In this document: positions 9,792 through 18,324 of the stretch, piece by piece
Numbering within the stretch: the stretch's first letter is position 1
Layout: every line of letters starts with the position of its first letter
The notes under the pieces: model-generated
The model's database searches: none
Told to the model about the DNA's origin: nothing
Seen by the model: only the letters and a program-made list of their open reading frames with translations
Origin: Mycobacterium sp. D16Q13
GTDB taxonomy: Bacteria > Actinomycetota > Actinomycetes > Mycobacteriales > Mycobacteriaceae
Length of the DNA: 64,000 nucleotides
NCBI RefSeq assembly: GCF_002013375.1
Contig: NZ_MAEW01000014.1
Span: 62,001 to 126,000 of the forward strand
Direction of reading: 5' to 3'
Made by a program: the position numbers and the translations under genes

Positions 9792-10012
9792 GGGCCCATC
9801 GTAGTGCCGCCGATTTCGCGCCGCTGCCTCACGGCCGGGTCACGCCTCCTGGGCAATGTGATAGTCCGGTGACGGACAACCTCTGTTCACTTCCGTGGGC
9901 CGACCTTGGTTGTCGACGCGCGACCCTGGCGGTCTACCATCGTCTGTAGTAGAGCGCTCAGTGCCGCGGGTCGGCTGGCTCACCGGATTAATTACCCAGG
10001 AGGATCAGCGCG
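9792..10012. promoter_or_regulatory. Divergent promoter region between tkt and ctaB
   Basis: Non-coding by codon pattern. On the plus strand a possible SigA-type promoter for ctaB is TTGTCG (9910-9915) and TACCAT (9935-9940), with a long 19-base spacer. A strong ribosome site AGGAGGA (9998-10004) precedes GTG 10013. I see no clear element for tkt. Confidence 0.35.
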
Positions 10013-10957
10013 GTGCGGATGCGAGAGACGCAAGGCGCGCGTGCTCGCGGCCCGTTCCTTTCGACGATCCTCGCCTACGTGGCCCTGACCAAGCCGCGGG
10101 TCATCGAGCTGCTGCTGGTCACCACGATTCCCGCGATGTTGCTCGCCGAACGCGGGCATGTGAATCCGCTGCTCATCCTGAATACGCTTCTCGGCGGGAT
10201 TATGGCCGCGGCCAGTGCCAACACCCTGAACTGTGTGGCCGATGCGGACATCGACAAGGTCATGAAGCGCACCGCGCGCCGGCCCCTGGCCACCGCATCG
10301 GTCACCACCCGCAACGCGCTGATCTTCGGGATCGTGCTCGGTATCGGAGCGTTCGCCTGGTTGTGGTGGACCGCCAACCTGCTGTCTGGTGTGCTCGCCG
10401 TGGCCACCATCGCCTTCTACGTCTTCATCTACACGTTGGTGCTCAAGCGCCGCACCGCGCAGAACGTGGTGTGGGGCGGCGCTGCCGGGTGCATGCCGGT
10501 GATGATCGGGTGGTCGGCGGTCACCGGCACCATTCAATGGCCGGCCGTGGTGATGTTCCTGATCATCTTTTTCTGGACTCCGCCGCACACCTGGGCGCTG
10601 GCCATGCGCTACAAGGAGGACTACCGGGCTGCGGGCGTCCCCATGCTGCCCGTGATCGCCACCGAGGAGAAGGTCACCCGGCTGATCCTGATCTACACCT
10701 GGCTGACGGTGCTGGCCACGCTGGCACTCGCGCTGGCCGCCGGTGTCATCTACGCCGTGGTCGCATTCCTGGCCGGGGTGTGGTTCCTGGCGATGGCGCA
10801 CCAGCTGTACTCGGGTGTGCGCAAGGGTCAGCCGATCAAACCGCTGCGGTTGTTCTTGCAGTCCAACAACTACCTGGCCGTGGTCTTCTGTGCGCTGGCG
10901 GTCGACTCGGTGGTCGGCTGGCCGCTGCTGTTCGGTAATGGGCTGCTAGGGCACTAG
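10013..10957 (+). CDS. ctaB: Protoheme IX farnesyltransferase (heme O synthase)
   Basis: 314 residues from GTG 10013, supported by AGGAGGA eight bases upstream; ATG 10019 is an alternative. A UbiA-family membrane prenyltransferase that converts heme B to heme O for the aa3 oxidase. Asp-rich motifs [10 protein letters not shown] and [14 protein letters not shown] flank the active site; about nine membrane helices are apparent. Its product feeds the heme A synthase at 13181. The end overlaps the convergent qor by 12 bases. Confidence 0.96.
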   Translation: MRMRETQGARARGPFLSTILAYVALTKPRVIELLLVTTIPAMLLAERGHVNPLLILNTLLGGIMAAASANTLNCVADADIDKVMKRTARRPLATASVTTRNALIFGIVLGIGAFAWLWWTANLLSGVLAVATIAFYVFIYTLVLKRRTAQNVVWGGAAGCMPVMIGWSAVTGTIQWPAVVMFLIIFFWTPPHTWALAMRYKEDYRAAGVPMLPVIATEEKVTRLILIYTWLTVLATLALALAAGVIYAVVAFLAGVWFLAMAHQLYSGVRKGQPIKPLRLFLQSNNYLAVVFCALAVDSVVGWPLLFGNGLLGH

Positions 10958-11923
10958 GACGACCGACCCGGTGGTCTTGCGTGCCTCAAGGGCGATGTGG
11001 GCCTGGGCGGCCTGCTCCAACGGATAGCTGGCTCCGACGGTGATCTTCAATGTTCCGCGCGACACCAGGTCCAGGACATCGTCGGCGCGCCAGGCGAATT
11101 CTTTGGGGGTGCGGATGAAATGCCCCATGGTTGGGCGGGTGAGCACTGCCGACTTGGCGGTGAGGCGCTGCGGATCGAAGGGCGGTACCTGACCACTGGC
11201 CGCCCCGTACAGGGCGATCAGGCCACGCACCCGGACTGCCGCCAGGCTTGCCTCGAAGGTCGACTTGCCGACGCCGTCGTAGGCGACCGCCACACCCTCA
11301 CCCGAGGTCAATTCCAGGATTCGTGAGGCGAACTCCGCCGGATCCGCGGGATCGGGATAGGGCAGCACCTCGGTGGCGCCAGCCGCGCGGGACAGCTTCT
11401 CCTTGGCCTCGCTCGACACGGTGGTGATGACCCTGACGCCGCGATGGGTCGCCCATTGGGTCAGCAATAGACCCATACCGCCGGCGCCGGCGTGCACCAG
11501 CACGGTGTCACCGGCGGCGACGGGGTACACCGAGGTGAGCAGGTAATGGGCGGTGATGCCTTGAAGCAGGGCGCTCGCGGCAACCTCCGATGACAGGCCC
11601 TCGGGCACCTTTGCGGTGTAATCGGCTGGTGCGGTGGTCGATTCGGCGTACCCCCAGGCGGCCACGGGGCTGGCAACCCGGTCGCCGGGGGCAAGGTTTT
11701 CGACACCCTCGCCCACCGCGCTTACCACTCCGGTGACCTCGGATCCCGGAATGTGGGGGAGCGGGGCGGCGTAGCTGCCGTTGCGTAGATAGATATCGCG
11801 GAAGTTGACCCCCACCGCATCGACGTCGATGAGCACCTCGCCGGGGCCCGGTGTCGGAGCTGTCTTTTCGACGAGGGTGAGCACTTCGGGTCCGCCGGTC
11901 ACCGGCACTTCGATGGCGCGCAT
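10946..11923 (-). CDS. qor: NADPH:quinone reductase, zinc-less MDR family
   Basis: 325 residues from ATG 11923 ([14 protein letters not shown]); the in-frame start at 11944 would add seven residues. Medium-chain reductase fold: N-terminal GroES-like domain with [13 protein letters not shown], then a Rossmann domain with [14 protein letters not shown]. Structural-zinc cysteines are absent, as in Qor-type enzymes that reduce quinones with NADPH. Corresponds by position to Rv1454c. It is convergent with ctaB. Confidence 0.9.
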   Translation of the reverse strand: MRAIEVPVTGGPEVLTLVEKTAPTPGPGEVLIDVDAVGVNFRDIYLRNGSYAAPLPHIPGSEVTGVVSAVGEGVENLAPGDRVASPVAAWGYAESTTAPADYTAKVPEGLSSEVAASALLQGITAHYLLTSVYPVAAGDTVLVHAGAGGMGLLLTQWATHRGVRVITTVSSEAKEKLSRAAGATEVLPYPDPADPAEFASRILELTSGEGVAVAYDGVGKSTFEASLAAVRVRGLIALYGAASGQVPPFDPQRLTAKSAVLTRPTMGHFIRTPKEFAWRADDVLDLVSRGTLKITVGASYPLEQAAQAHIALEARKTTGSVVLVP

Positions 11924-11957
11924 GGGTACCAGTATCCAGGCCACGTACGCTCTACAT

Positions 11958-12281
11958 ATGACCGACGAAGCCCAGCCAGACGCGAAGGTGTCCGTTCCGT
12001 CGACCGTGCACCGTGCGCTGACCGCGTTCGTGAAGGCGCATCACATGCCCACCAAGGCCGTGTTGCAGCCCATCGGGCAGGCCGGCGTCCGGATCACGCT
12101 GGTCGGTGCCGACGGGATCCTGGGTGATCAGGTGGTTGCCGACATCGCCACGGCGCATGCTGCCGTGGCGGCAGTCGAAGGCATCGAGCCCGTTGAGGAA
12201 TGGGACCGCGAGTTGGTCAGCACCGCCAACCCGGCACCGGGTCACGCCAAGAAGATGGCCGGGTGGGTCGCCCGGACGTAA
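11958..12281 (+). CDS. Conserved small protein of unknown function
   Basis: 107 residues from ATG 11958, 34 bases after the divergent qor start. A soluble protein with an N-terminal part like VPSTVHRALTAFVKAHHMPT and a possible alpha/beta core (AGVRITLVGADGILGDQVVA). No family recognised. Its end overlaps the ATP-grasp gene by up to 19 bases, suggesting a two-gene unit. I infer a housekeeping role only from the conserved neighbourhood. Confidence 0.75.
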   Translation: MTDEAQPDAKVSVPSTVHRALTAFVKAHHMPTKAVLQPIGQAGVRITLVGADGILGDQVVADIATAHAAVAAVEGIEPVEEWDRELVSTANPAPGHAKKMAGWVART

Positions 12282-13228
12282 GGCTGGGACGGCCGGATAT
12301 CTTCCATCCGCGCATCGTTCTGGCCGGTTGCCCACAACTCGTCTCCGGTGACGGTGACGACGCTGAACTTGTTGCCGCGCTGCGTGTTCGCGACCTGCAC
12401 GCCCGGTGGCTGTCCTGGGATGACCCTGAGGCCGCACAGGCGGACCTGGTGATCCTGCGTGCTACCTGGGACTATCCCGAACGCCTGGATGAATTCCTGC
12501 GGTGGGCCGGATCTGTGCCCAATGTGCTCAACCCGCTGTCGGTAGTGCGCTGGAACACCGATAAGCGCTATCTGAATGATCTTGCCGCAGCTGGTATCTC
12601 GACGGTTCCTAGCACTTTCTTCGCGCCCGATGAGCCCGTCGTGCTGCCCGACGGCGAACTGGTGATCAAGCCCTCGGTGGCCGGTGGATCGCGTGGCGCG
12701 GGGCGCTTCACGTGCCCGGAGGCTGCGCGTAATCATGCCGAGGCGCTGCAAGATGAGGGTCGCACGGTGCTCATCCAGCCCTACGACCCGCGCGTCGACA
12801 CGCACGGCGAGACGGCATTGGTCTTTCTCAACGGCGAACCGTCCCATGCGTTTACCAAGGGGGCGCTGCTGCCTCCGCCGGGTGCCGCCGCCGAGGTCGA
12901 CGAGTCGGGTCTGTTCCACTCCGAGCGTCTGGCGCCGGTGAGGCCGTCGGCGGCGTTGTGGAAGTTCGGTGCCGCGGCGCTTGCCGCGGCGGCCACGAAA
13001 TCCGGTGTCGCGATGACTGAGCTGCTGTACGCGCGAGTCGATGTCATCGGCGGTGTGCACGACGATGACCCACGGCTACTGGAGCTGGAACTGGTCGAGC
13101 CGTCTCTGGGCTGGCGTCAGCTGGAGACCGAGGAGCGCGACCTGGCGCAACGAAAGTTTGTGATCGGCGTCGAGGACGCGTTAGAGCGCCTGGGTCTGGG
13201 CCCGCTGGGGCAGCACCGACGCGGCTAG
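12263..13228 (+). CDS. ATP-grasp domain protein
   Basis: About 321 residues from GTG 12263; no ATG with a ribosome site exists, so the start is uncertain. The fold is ATP-grasp: a pre-domain (ADLVILRATWDYPERLDEFL), the ATP-binding stretch LVIKPSVAGGSRGAGRF, and the metal-binding C-terminus RVDVIG with LLELELVEPSLGW. Resembles the family annotated as glutathione synthetase/RimK-like, which joins an acid to an amine; the substrate is unknown. Its 3' end runs 48 bases into the convergent heme A synthase gene. Confidence 0.8.
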   Translation: MGRPDVRLGRPDIFHPRIVLAGCPQLVSGDGDDAELVAALRVRDLHARWLSWDDPEAAQADLVILRATWDYPERLDEFLRWAGSVPNVLNPLSVVRWNTDKRYLNDLAAAGISTVPSTFFAPDEPVVLPDGELVIKPSVAGGSRGAGRFTCPEAARNHAEALQDEGRTVLIQPYDPRVDTHGETALVFLNGEPSHAFTKGALLPPPGAAAEVDESGLFHSERLAPVRPSAALWKFGAAALAAAATKSGVAMTELLYARVDVIGGVHDDDPRLLELELVEPSLGWRQLETEERDLAQRKFVIGVEDALERLGLGPLGQHRRG

Positions 13229-14167
13229 CGCCGGAGAGGTCAGCGCCGCCCACAGCGCGGCGGTCGCCGCTGTGCATGCGGCCGCACCCGCGACGTGGAC
13301 GGCGACGAGCACCGCGGGCACACCCGTGTAGAACTGCACGACGCCCACGAGGCCCTGGGTCAGTGTGAGGGCCGCCAGCACCGTGAAGCGCGCCCAGATG
13401 GGTCTGGTCACACCGACGGCTGCCAGTCCGAATCCCAGCCCTAGCAGTAATGCCAGGTAGGCGATGAGCAGTGTGCCGTGTAGATGCACCAGTGTGGTGA
13501 TCTCGACCTGCAGTCGGGGCACCACGCGGGTGACGCTTTTATCGCCGGCATGGGGTCCTGCTCCGGTCACCAGTGTTCCGGCGACCAGGACCGCGGCCAA
13601 TGTCACACCGATGAGCGCTGTCAGCCGGCGCAGCGGGGCGGGCGGCGGTGGCACCATGGGGAAATCCGAAACGACATCGGGCTCACCGATTTTCACGTAG
13701 AGCAGCGTCGCCAGCCACACCATGCCCATCGATACCAGCAGGTGGATCGCGACGGTCCACCACAACAGGCCGGTCAGTACGGTGATGCCACCGATGACTG
13801 CCTGCAGGACCGTCGAGGCCGGCATCAGCCAGGCATAGATGAGGACCTCGCGCCGGCGCCGTGCGCGTGTCACGGCGAGTACTGCCAACGCGGCGGTGAT
13901 CACGACCAGGAAGCTGATCATCCGGTTGCCGAATTCGACGGCCTGATGGATGCGCGGCACTTCGGCGACGGCGACGGGGGTGAAGCTCCCCGGGAAGCAC
14001 TGTGGCCAGGTGGGGCAGCCCAGGCCGGAGGCGGTGACCCGAACCACGGCGCCGGTCACGGCAATTCCGCCCTGGGTCAGCACGACCGCCGCGGCGATGA
14101 GGCGCTGCGTCCGCAGGCTCGGCATCGGCAGTAGATCGACTACCCGCAAGAACGCCCGATATAGCAC
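13181..14167 (-). CDS. ctaA: Heme A synthase (CtaA/COX15)
   Basis: 328 residues with about eight membrane helices. Oxidises the C8 methyl of heme O to a formyl group for cytochrome aa3. Visible: GAVVRVTASGLGCPTWPQC, containing the paired-Cys loop, then IHQAVEFGNR and LVHLHGTLLIAYLA, which carry heme-ligand histidines. Works on the product of ctaB, 2.2 kb away. The last 48 bases overlap the ATP-grasp gene on the other strand. Confidence 0.95.
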   Translation of the reverse strand: MLYRAFLRVVDLLPMPSLRTQRLIAAAVVLTQGGIAVTGAVVRVTASGLGCPTWPQCFPGSFTPVAVAEVPRIHQAVEFGNRMISFLVVITAALAVLAVTRARRRREVLIYAWLMPASTVLQAVIGGITVLTGLLWWTVAIHLLVSMGMVWLATLLYVKIGEPDVVSDFPMVPPPPAPLRRLTALIGVTLAAVLVAGTLVTGAGPHAGDKSVTRVVPRLQVEITTLVHLHGTLLIAYLALLLGLGFGLAAVGVTRPIWARFTVLAALTLTQGLVGVVQFYTGVPAVLVAVHVAGAAACTAATAALWAALTSPALAASVLPQRAQTQAL

Positions 14168-14297
14168 GCGATGAGTCTATGTCACCGCCGACTACGCCTT
14201 GTAGTAGTCGCTGCGGGTTCCGTCTGGACACAGGGCTGAGGCGAATAGGCCGGTTGGTTGACGCTTTGCCCCTTGACGTAAGCGATCGGGTGATGAA

Positions 14298-14334
14298 TCC
14301 TACGCTGTGTAGAAAAATCCTACATCTCGTAGGA
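14298..14334. promoter_or_regulatory. Two tandem inverted repeats, candidate TetR operators
   Basis: TCCTAC-N5-GTAGAA (14298-14314) and TCCTAC-N5-GTAGGA (14318-14334) lie exactly 20 bases apart, with the same 5-base spacer; the second is perfect. They are upstream of the MpaB-like gene, whose operon ends with a TetR gene, so autoregulation is the natural reading. Two TTGACG hexamers 15 bases apart (14258, 14273) lie just upstream and may be -35 elements. Confidence 0.7.
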
Positions 14335-14359
14335 ATACTGGCGCAGAGGGAGCGGGCCT

Positions 14360-15433
14360 GTGAGTGTGATCAGGGAGTGGCTGTCACTACCGAAGGTTGA
14401 ACCTGCTGAGGACTACGGCTTCTTTGGTCCTGAATCGGTGTCGTGGCGTGTGTGGAGCTACCCGACGTCGCTGTCCATTGGATTTCAGCGCGCCGTGGTG
14501 ATCGAGGAACTTGATCCCGGATTGATTGCCGCCGTGGACAAGACGCATGAGATCTATTCACGGCCCCGGACTCGTTACGACCGAACCTTGCGGTACTTCG
14601 CGATGGTTGCCTTCGATGACAGCAGGTCAACAGCCAAAGCGGCAGATGTCCTGGTCAAGATTCATTCCAAGGCCATTGGCGTCGACCCGGTCACCGGCGA
14701 GAACTACGACGCGAACAATCCCGATTCCCAGTTGTGGATCCACCTCACGGCGTGGCATTCGATTCTGATCGCCTATGAGAAGTACGGCCCAGGGCGGCTT
14801 TCTGACGAGGACGAAGCGCAGTTCTGGAGTGAATGCGCCCGCGCGGCGGAATTGCAGACGTGCGACCCGGGCGATATCCCCCGAACGCGTGAGGGGATAA
14901 GCCAGTACTTCGAAAAGATGCGGCCACAGCTCATCGGCTCTGATATCGCCCGGCAGGCGATGCGGCACTTGCTCAGCGCCGAGGTGATGCTGCCACCGAT
15001 GCCCCTGCTGTTGCGGCCGTTCACCAAGGTGATCACATGGTTTTTGCGCCGGGGCACCTTGGCGACCATGCCCCGGTGGATGCGGGAGATGGCCGGGCTA
15101 AGCGTTGCCCCCCTGCTCGACGCGGTGATCGTGCCACCGATAAGTGCCGCCTTCACGGCGATCAGCATGAGCAAGCGGCTGCAGTTGATCCTGCTGCGGC
15201 TGATCTCACCTGCCACCGTGCCCATCGGCGCACGCGTTCTGCTCTCGGTACCGCCGAGAAGCTCGATCACCATGACGCCCAGGGAGGCGCAGGAACTTTA
15301 CGGCTATGAGATTCCCCGTCGGGCGCACCACGAACTCCGGGAACGGCAACGAACCCGCGTGTTCGGAGAGGGACAGGCTCCCAGCGACGAGGGAATTAGA
15401 GAGTCCGAGCCGATTCTCGGCACCGTTGGATGA
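14360..15433 (+). CDS. MpaB-family (DUF2236) oxygenase
   Basis: 357 residues from GTG 14360, with AGAGGGA eight bases upstream. The DUF2236/MpaB family includes heme-dependent oxygenases such as latex-clearing protein relatives. Family features: GFFGPESVSWRVWSYP at the N-terminus, RTRYDRTLRYFAMVAF, a conserved HSKAIGVD histidine, and LWIHLTAWHSILIAYEKYG. The C-terminal third is more hydrophobic. Substrate unknown; lipid or mycolate-like substrates are only speculation. First gene of an operon with a small membrane protein and a TetR regulator. Confidence 0.85.
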   Translation: MSVIREWLSLPKVEPAEDYGFFGPESVSWRVWSYPTSLSIGFQRAVVIEELDPGLIAAVDKTHEIYSRPRTRYDRTLRYFAMVAFDDSRSTAKAADVLVKIHSKAIGVDPVTGENYDANNPDSQLWIHLTAWHSILIAYEKYGPGRLSDEDEAQFWSECARAAELQTCDPGDIPRTREGISQYFEKMRPQLIGSDIARQAMRHLLSAEVMLPPMPLLLRPFTKVITWFLRRGTLATMPRWMREMAGLSVAPLLDAVIVPPISAAFTAISMSKRLQLILLRLISPATVPIGARVLLSVPPRSSITMTPREAQELYGYEIPRRAHHELRERQRTRVFGEGQAPSDEGIRESEPILGTVG

Positions 15434-15450
15434 TTCAGAAGGAACACACC

Positions 15451-15666
15451 ATGATCAAGGACCTGCTCGACCGTCGCCTCAGCATCCGCCAGCTCGTCTA
15501 CCTGGTGATCGTCATCGGTTTGCCGTATGTGGTGATCGGGTTGATTTGGGCAATGACCCACCGTGACCACCTTGAACAACTCACCGGATTGGACAAGCTC
15601 TTCTCTATGCTGGGAGAAATTGTCGCCTGGCCGGTGCTCATCATCGCCAACGTGTATCTGCAGTAG
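15451..15666 (+). CDS. Small membrane protein
   Basis: 71 residues from ATG 15451, which has AAGGA seven bases upstream; ATG 15430 overlapping the previous stop is less well placed. One strong membrane helix (LVYLVIVIGLPYVVIGLIWA) and a second weaker one near the C-terminus (VAWPVLIIANVYLQ). No known family. It sits between the MpaB-like oxygenase and the TetR gene and may anchor or assist the oxygenase. Confidence 0.7.
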   Translation: MIKDLLDRRLSIRQLVYLVIVIGLPYVVIGLIWAMTHRDHLEQLTGLDKLFSMLGEIVAWPVLIIANVYLQ

Positions 15667-15765
15667 CCGGGCCAGTCGTAGGAGGACACCGTCACTGCGC
15701 CGCCAGCCTCGACGAATCCGCGTGCCCGGGCCGAACATCTCGGACCGGAGAGGCGGCGGGCGCAG

Positions 15766-16329
15766 GTGCTGGATACGGCCCTGCAGATCACCGCTGAACA
15801 GGGCGTGGCGAATGTGACGATGGCTGCCATCGCCACGCGCATGGGCGTCACTCGCCCCGTTGTGTATGCGTGCTACAACGGGCGAAGCGAGGTACTGACG
15901 CAACTGCTGGAACGCGAGACGCGGCTGGCTCTCACCAGCTTGCGTGCCATCCTTCCGCCACAGCGGACGGGCTCTGTTGAGCAGATGTTCGTCGACGGAT
16001 TCGCAGCTCTGTTGGGCGACGTTGCCACGCGCCCTGCCTCGTGGCAGATCATCGCGGCAGCGCAGTCAGATCCCGTGCTTGCAGAGGCTATTTCGCAGGG
16101 CCGGGCGCAGATTCGGGCGCAGATCTGCGAAGTCATGCGACCCCTGCTGCAGCGGTGGCAGGTCCGCGATGTCGATTTCGTCATGCCCCCGCTGGTTGAA
16201 ACACTCCTGGCAATCAGCGAGGGAGCCATACGGTTGATGCTCGGTCCTGACCCGCGATGGTCCGCAACGGACCTGGCGGATATCGTCGGCCGGGCGGCGT
16301 ACCGGGCATTGCGGGCGGCTCCTCGCTGA
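15766..16329 (+). CDS. TetR-family regulator, start codon unclear
   Basis: 187 residues from GTG 15766, the first canonical start after an in-frame stop at 15679. A perfect AGGAGG (15680-15685) instead points to GTC at 15691, which would add 25 residues, including the usual RRRAQVLDTAL start of helix 1. The HTH is clear (VTMAAIATRMGVTRPVVYAC). The C-terminal ligand domain is generic. It probably binds the tandem repeats at 14298-14334. The GTC looks like a mutated GTG; if not read, the gene is a crippled form. Confidence 0.8.
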   Translation: MLDTALQITAEQGVANVTMAAIATRMGVTRPVVYACYNGRSEVLTQLLERETRLALTSLRAILPPQRTGSVEQMFVDGFAALLGDVATRPASWQIIAAAQSDPVLAEAISQGRAQIRAQICEVMRPLLQRWQVRDVDFVMPPLVETLLAISEGAIRLMLGPDPRWSATDLADIVGRAAYRALRAAPR

Positions 16330-16364
16330 GAGCGAGTCATCGGCACGCCGGGCAGATCCGACGG

Positions 16365-16808
16365 CTAGCCGAGTCGCCGACTGATCCTGGGTAGTACGTA
16401 ATTGGAGTACGAGTACTTGCCGGTGATCTTCCCGTCCGCGTCGAAGTGGAAGACGTCCAAGCCTTCCCATCCGAAACGCGGGACGGCAACGGCCGCCAGG
16501 CGAGTCGCCGCACCAAGCAGCCGGCTCCGGGACTGGCGTGCGCGGATGTCGTGACGGCATGTCCACCGAATCGTCGCCTTACGTGCGGACTGATCGATCA
16601 GCCGGTCGTGCTCGTCGAATGTCATGGCACCGTAGGCGCCTGTGAACTGCGGTTCGAATTCACGACGGATGGCGGCCAAGCCGACATGCCGGGATCCATC
16701 GCCCGGGAGGTACTCGGCGTCCTCGGCGAAGTGTTCCATCACCAGGTCCAGATCATTGGTGTTGAACGCAGCCACGAAGCGGTCCAGGGCGACCGCAATA
16801 TCCGCCAT
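16365..16808 (-). CDS. NTF2/SnoaL-like protein
   Basis: 147 residues from ATG 16808 (MADIAVALDRFVAAFNTNDL). The NTF2-like cone fold is indicated by the N-terminal helix pair, DLVMEHFAEDAEYLPGDG, and the C-terminal strand pattern VFHFDADGKITGKYSYSNY. Such proteins include isomerases, hydratases and ligand binders; no catalytic set can be assigned. The start lies 23 bases from the end of the DUF899 gene on the same strand, so they may be co-transcribed. Confidence 0.8.
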   Translation of the reverse strand: MADIAVALDRFVAAFNTNDLDLVMEHFAEDAEYLPGDGSRHVGLAAIRREFEPQFTGAYGAMTFDEHDRLIDQSARKATIRWTCRHDIRARQSRSRLLGAATRLAAVAVPRFGWEGLDVFHFDADGKITGKYSYSNYVLPRISRRLG

Positions 16809-16831
16809 AGGGGGAGCGTACGGGGTCTTTG

Positions 16832-17491
16832 CTAGTACTCGTCGTGCAAGCGCCACCACTGATACGGCGGCGTCTGCGGCCAGCCGTCGGGTGAGTCCTC
16901 CCAATCTTCTTGACGGCCATAGGGTGTGAGGTCGAGCAGCATAAGATCCAGGCGCATCTTGTCCCCGCCCCGGTCGGTACTGAAGTAGGTCTGGTACACA
17001 CTGTCGCCGTCGCGAAGAAACACGCTGATGCCGAATCCGCTCCCTGCGCCGCAATCCTCGGCGAATGTCGTCTCACGGGACGACACGAACGGGAACGACC
17101 ACTGCATGCGGTGCTTCAGGGCGTTGATTTGTGCATACGGCATGTCGGACACCACCGCGAAGCTGGTACCGCGGGCGTTCAGATGCTCGTGCCTGCCGAT
17201 GTTGTCACATACCGAGGCGCACCCGGAGCAGAAGTCATCGGCACCGTTGTCCATGAACTGGTACACGATGAGCTGGTCGCGCCCGTCGAACAGATCCGGC
17301 AGCGACAGCTCGCCACCGGGGCCGGTGAACGTGTACCCGCCGGGCATCGCGACCATCGGCATCCGGCGACGCCGAGCGGCCAGATTGTCGAGGGTCCGCG
17401 TTGTGGCCTTCTCGTGAACCAACAACTCGGCGCTCGCTTCGAGCCACTCGTTACGGGAAACAATCGGGGGCAGGGGTTTGGCATGGGACAT
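16832..17491 (-). CDS. DUF899 (thioredoxin-like) protein
   Basis: 219 residues. The DUF899 family is a thioredoxin-fold group of unknown function. It shows the typical N-terminus PPIVSRNEWLEASAELL, a CSGCASVCDN motif near residue 88 in place of CxxC, FAVVSDMPYAQI, and the C-terminal DLTPYGRQEDWEDSPDGWPQ. A redox or detoxifying role is an inference from the fold. Divergent from nothing close; lies between the NTF2-like gene and an ABC exporter, all on the minus strand. Confidence 0.85.
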   Translation of the reverse strand: MSHAKPLPPIVSRNEWLEASAELLVHEKATTRTLDNLAARRRRMPMVAMPGGYTFTGPGGELSLPDLFDGRDQLIVYQFMDNGADDFCSGCASVCDNIGRHEHLNARGTSFAVVSDMPYAQINALKHRMQWSFPFVSSRETTFAEDCGAGSGFGISVFLRDGDSVYQTYFSTDRGGDKMRLDLMLLDLTPYGRQEDWEDSPDGWPQTPPYQWWRLHDEY

Positions 17492-17529
17492 ACCGATATA
17501 GACCGGTGGTAAGCCACAATCTCATCGGC

Positions 17530-18324
17530 TCAGGTGAATCGGAACCAGCGCAGCGCACCGTATCCGGCGAGTGAGCCCCACACCGCGAGCACGGCGATCG
17601 CGAACCAGTCCACTGACAGCGTCATCGCGGCGGCCAGTGCCTCCGAGAGCGCACCCGAGGGAGACAGCCGCGCCAAGAGCACCACGGCGTGGGGGATCGC
17701 GTCGGTGGTGCGACCGTCCTCCAGGGTCAACGCCCCGAGCCCGGCGAAGATGAACCACAGCAGATTCGCCAGGGCGAGCACGATTTCCGCGCGCAGTGTG
17801 CCGCCGAGGAGCAGTCCCATCGCCGCGAACGTCGCGGTGCCGAGAGCGATGACTACCGCGCCGAGGAGTAGTCCGACTGGATGCGGGCGCCAGCCCAGCG
17901 TGGCACCAATGGCGCCGATGACCGCGGCCTGCAGGACCACCACCGTGACGACGGCGAGTGCCTTGCCTGCGATGATGCCCCACACGGGTAATGCGGTGGC
18001 GCCCAGGCGTTTCAGCGCACCATAGCGGCGGTCGAACCCGACGGCGATGGCCTGTCCCGTGAAGGCGGTGGAGATGACCGCGAGCGCCATGATGGCGGGC
18101 ACGAAAATGTCGGTACGCGAGCCGGGAAACTGGCCCAGCGGCAGCAGCGTCAGTCCGATGAGCAGGGTGATCGGGATGAACATGGTGAGCAGCAGCTGTT
18201 CGCCGTTGCGGAGCAGCAGCTTGAGTTCCAGCCAGAACTGCGCAAACAGCATGGTGTGCACGGCGCTGGGGCGCGGGTCTGGGGCGAAGGTGCCCGGGTC
18301 GAACCGTGGGGTCATCTCGCTCAT
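17530..18324 (-). CDS. ABC-2 type exporter permease
   Basis: 264 residues from ATG 18324, with GGGAG just upstream; the frame is open much further but that part is a shadow of the ATPase gene. Six membrane helices typical of ABC-2 permeases, starting with FAQFWLELKLLLRNGEQLLL. The start overlaps the ATPase stop by four bases. Corresponds by position to Rv1457c. Substrate unknown; the neighbouring mannosyltransferase and heme A synthase genes do not settle it. Confidence 0.9.
   Translation of the reverse strand: MSEMTPRFDPGTFAPDPRPSAVHTMLFAQFWLELKLLLRNGEQLLLTMFIPITLLIGLTLLPLGQFPGSRTDIFVPAIMALAVISTAFTGQAIAVGFDRRYGALKRLGATALPVWGIIAGKALAVVTVVVLQAAVIGAIGATLGWRPHPVGLLLGAVVIALGTATFAAMGLLLGGTLRAEIVLALANLLWFIFAGLGALTLEDGRTTDAIPHAVVLLARLSPSGALSEALAAAMTLSVDWFAIAVLAVWGSLAGYGALRWFRFT

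Noticed and set aside
7806..9872. A 688-codon open frame antisense to tkt
   Set aside because: It mirrors the transketolase gene in the complementary frame, has no family features and arises from high G+C. The same applies to long frames antisense to zwf (5366-6496), tal (6484-7692), acn (36545-38542) and the lysR end (62299-63915).
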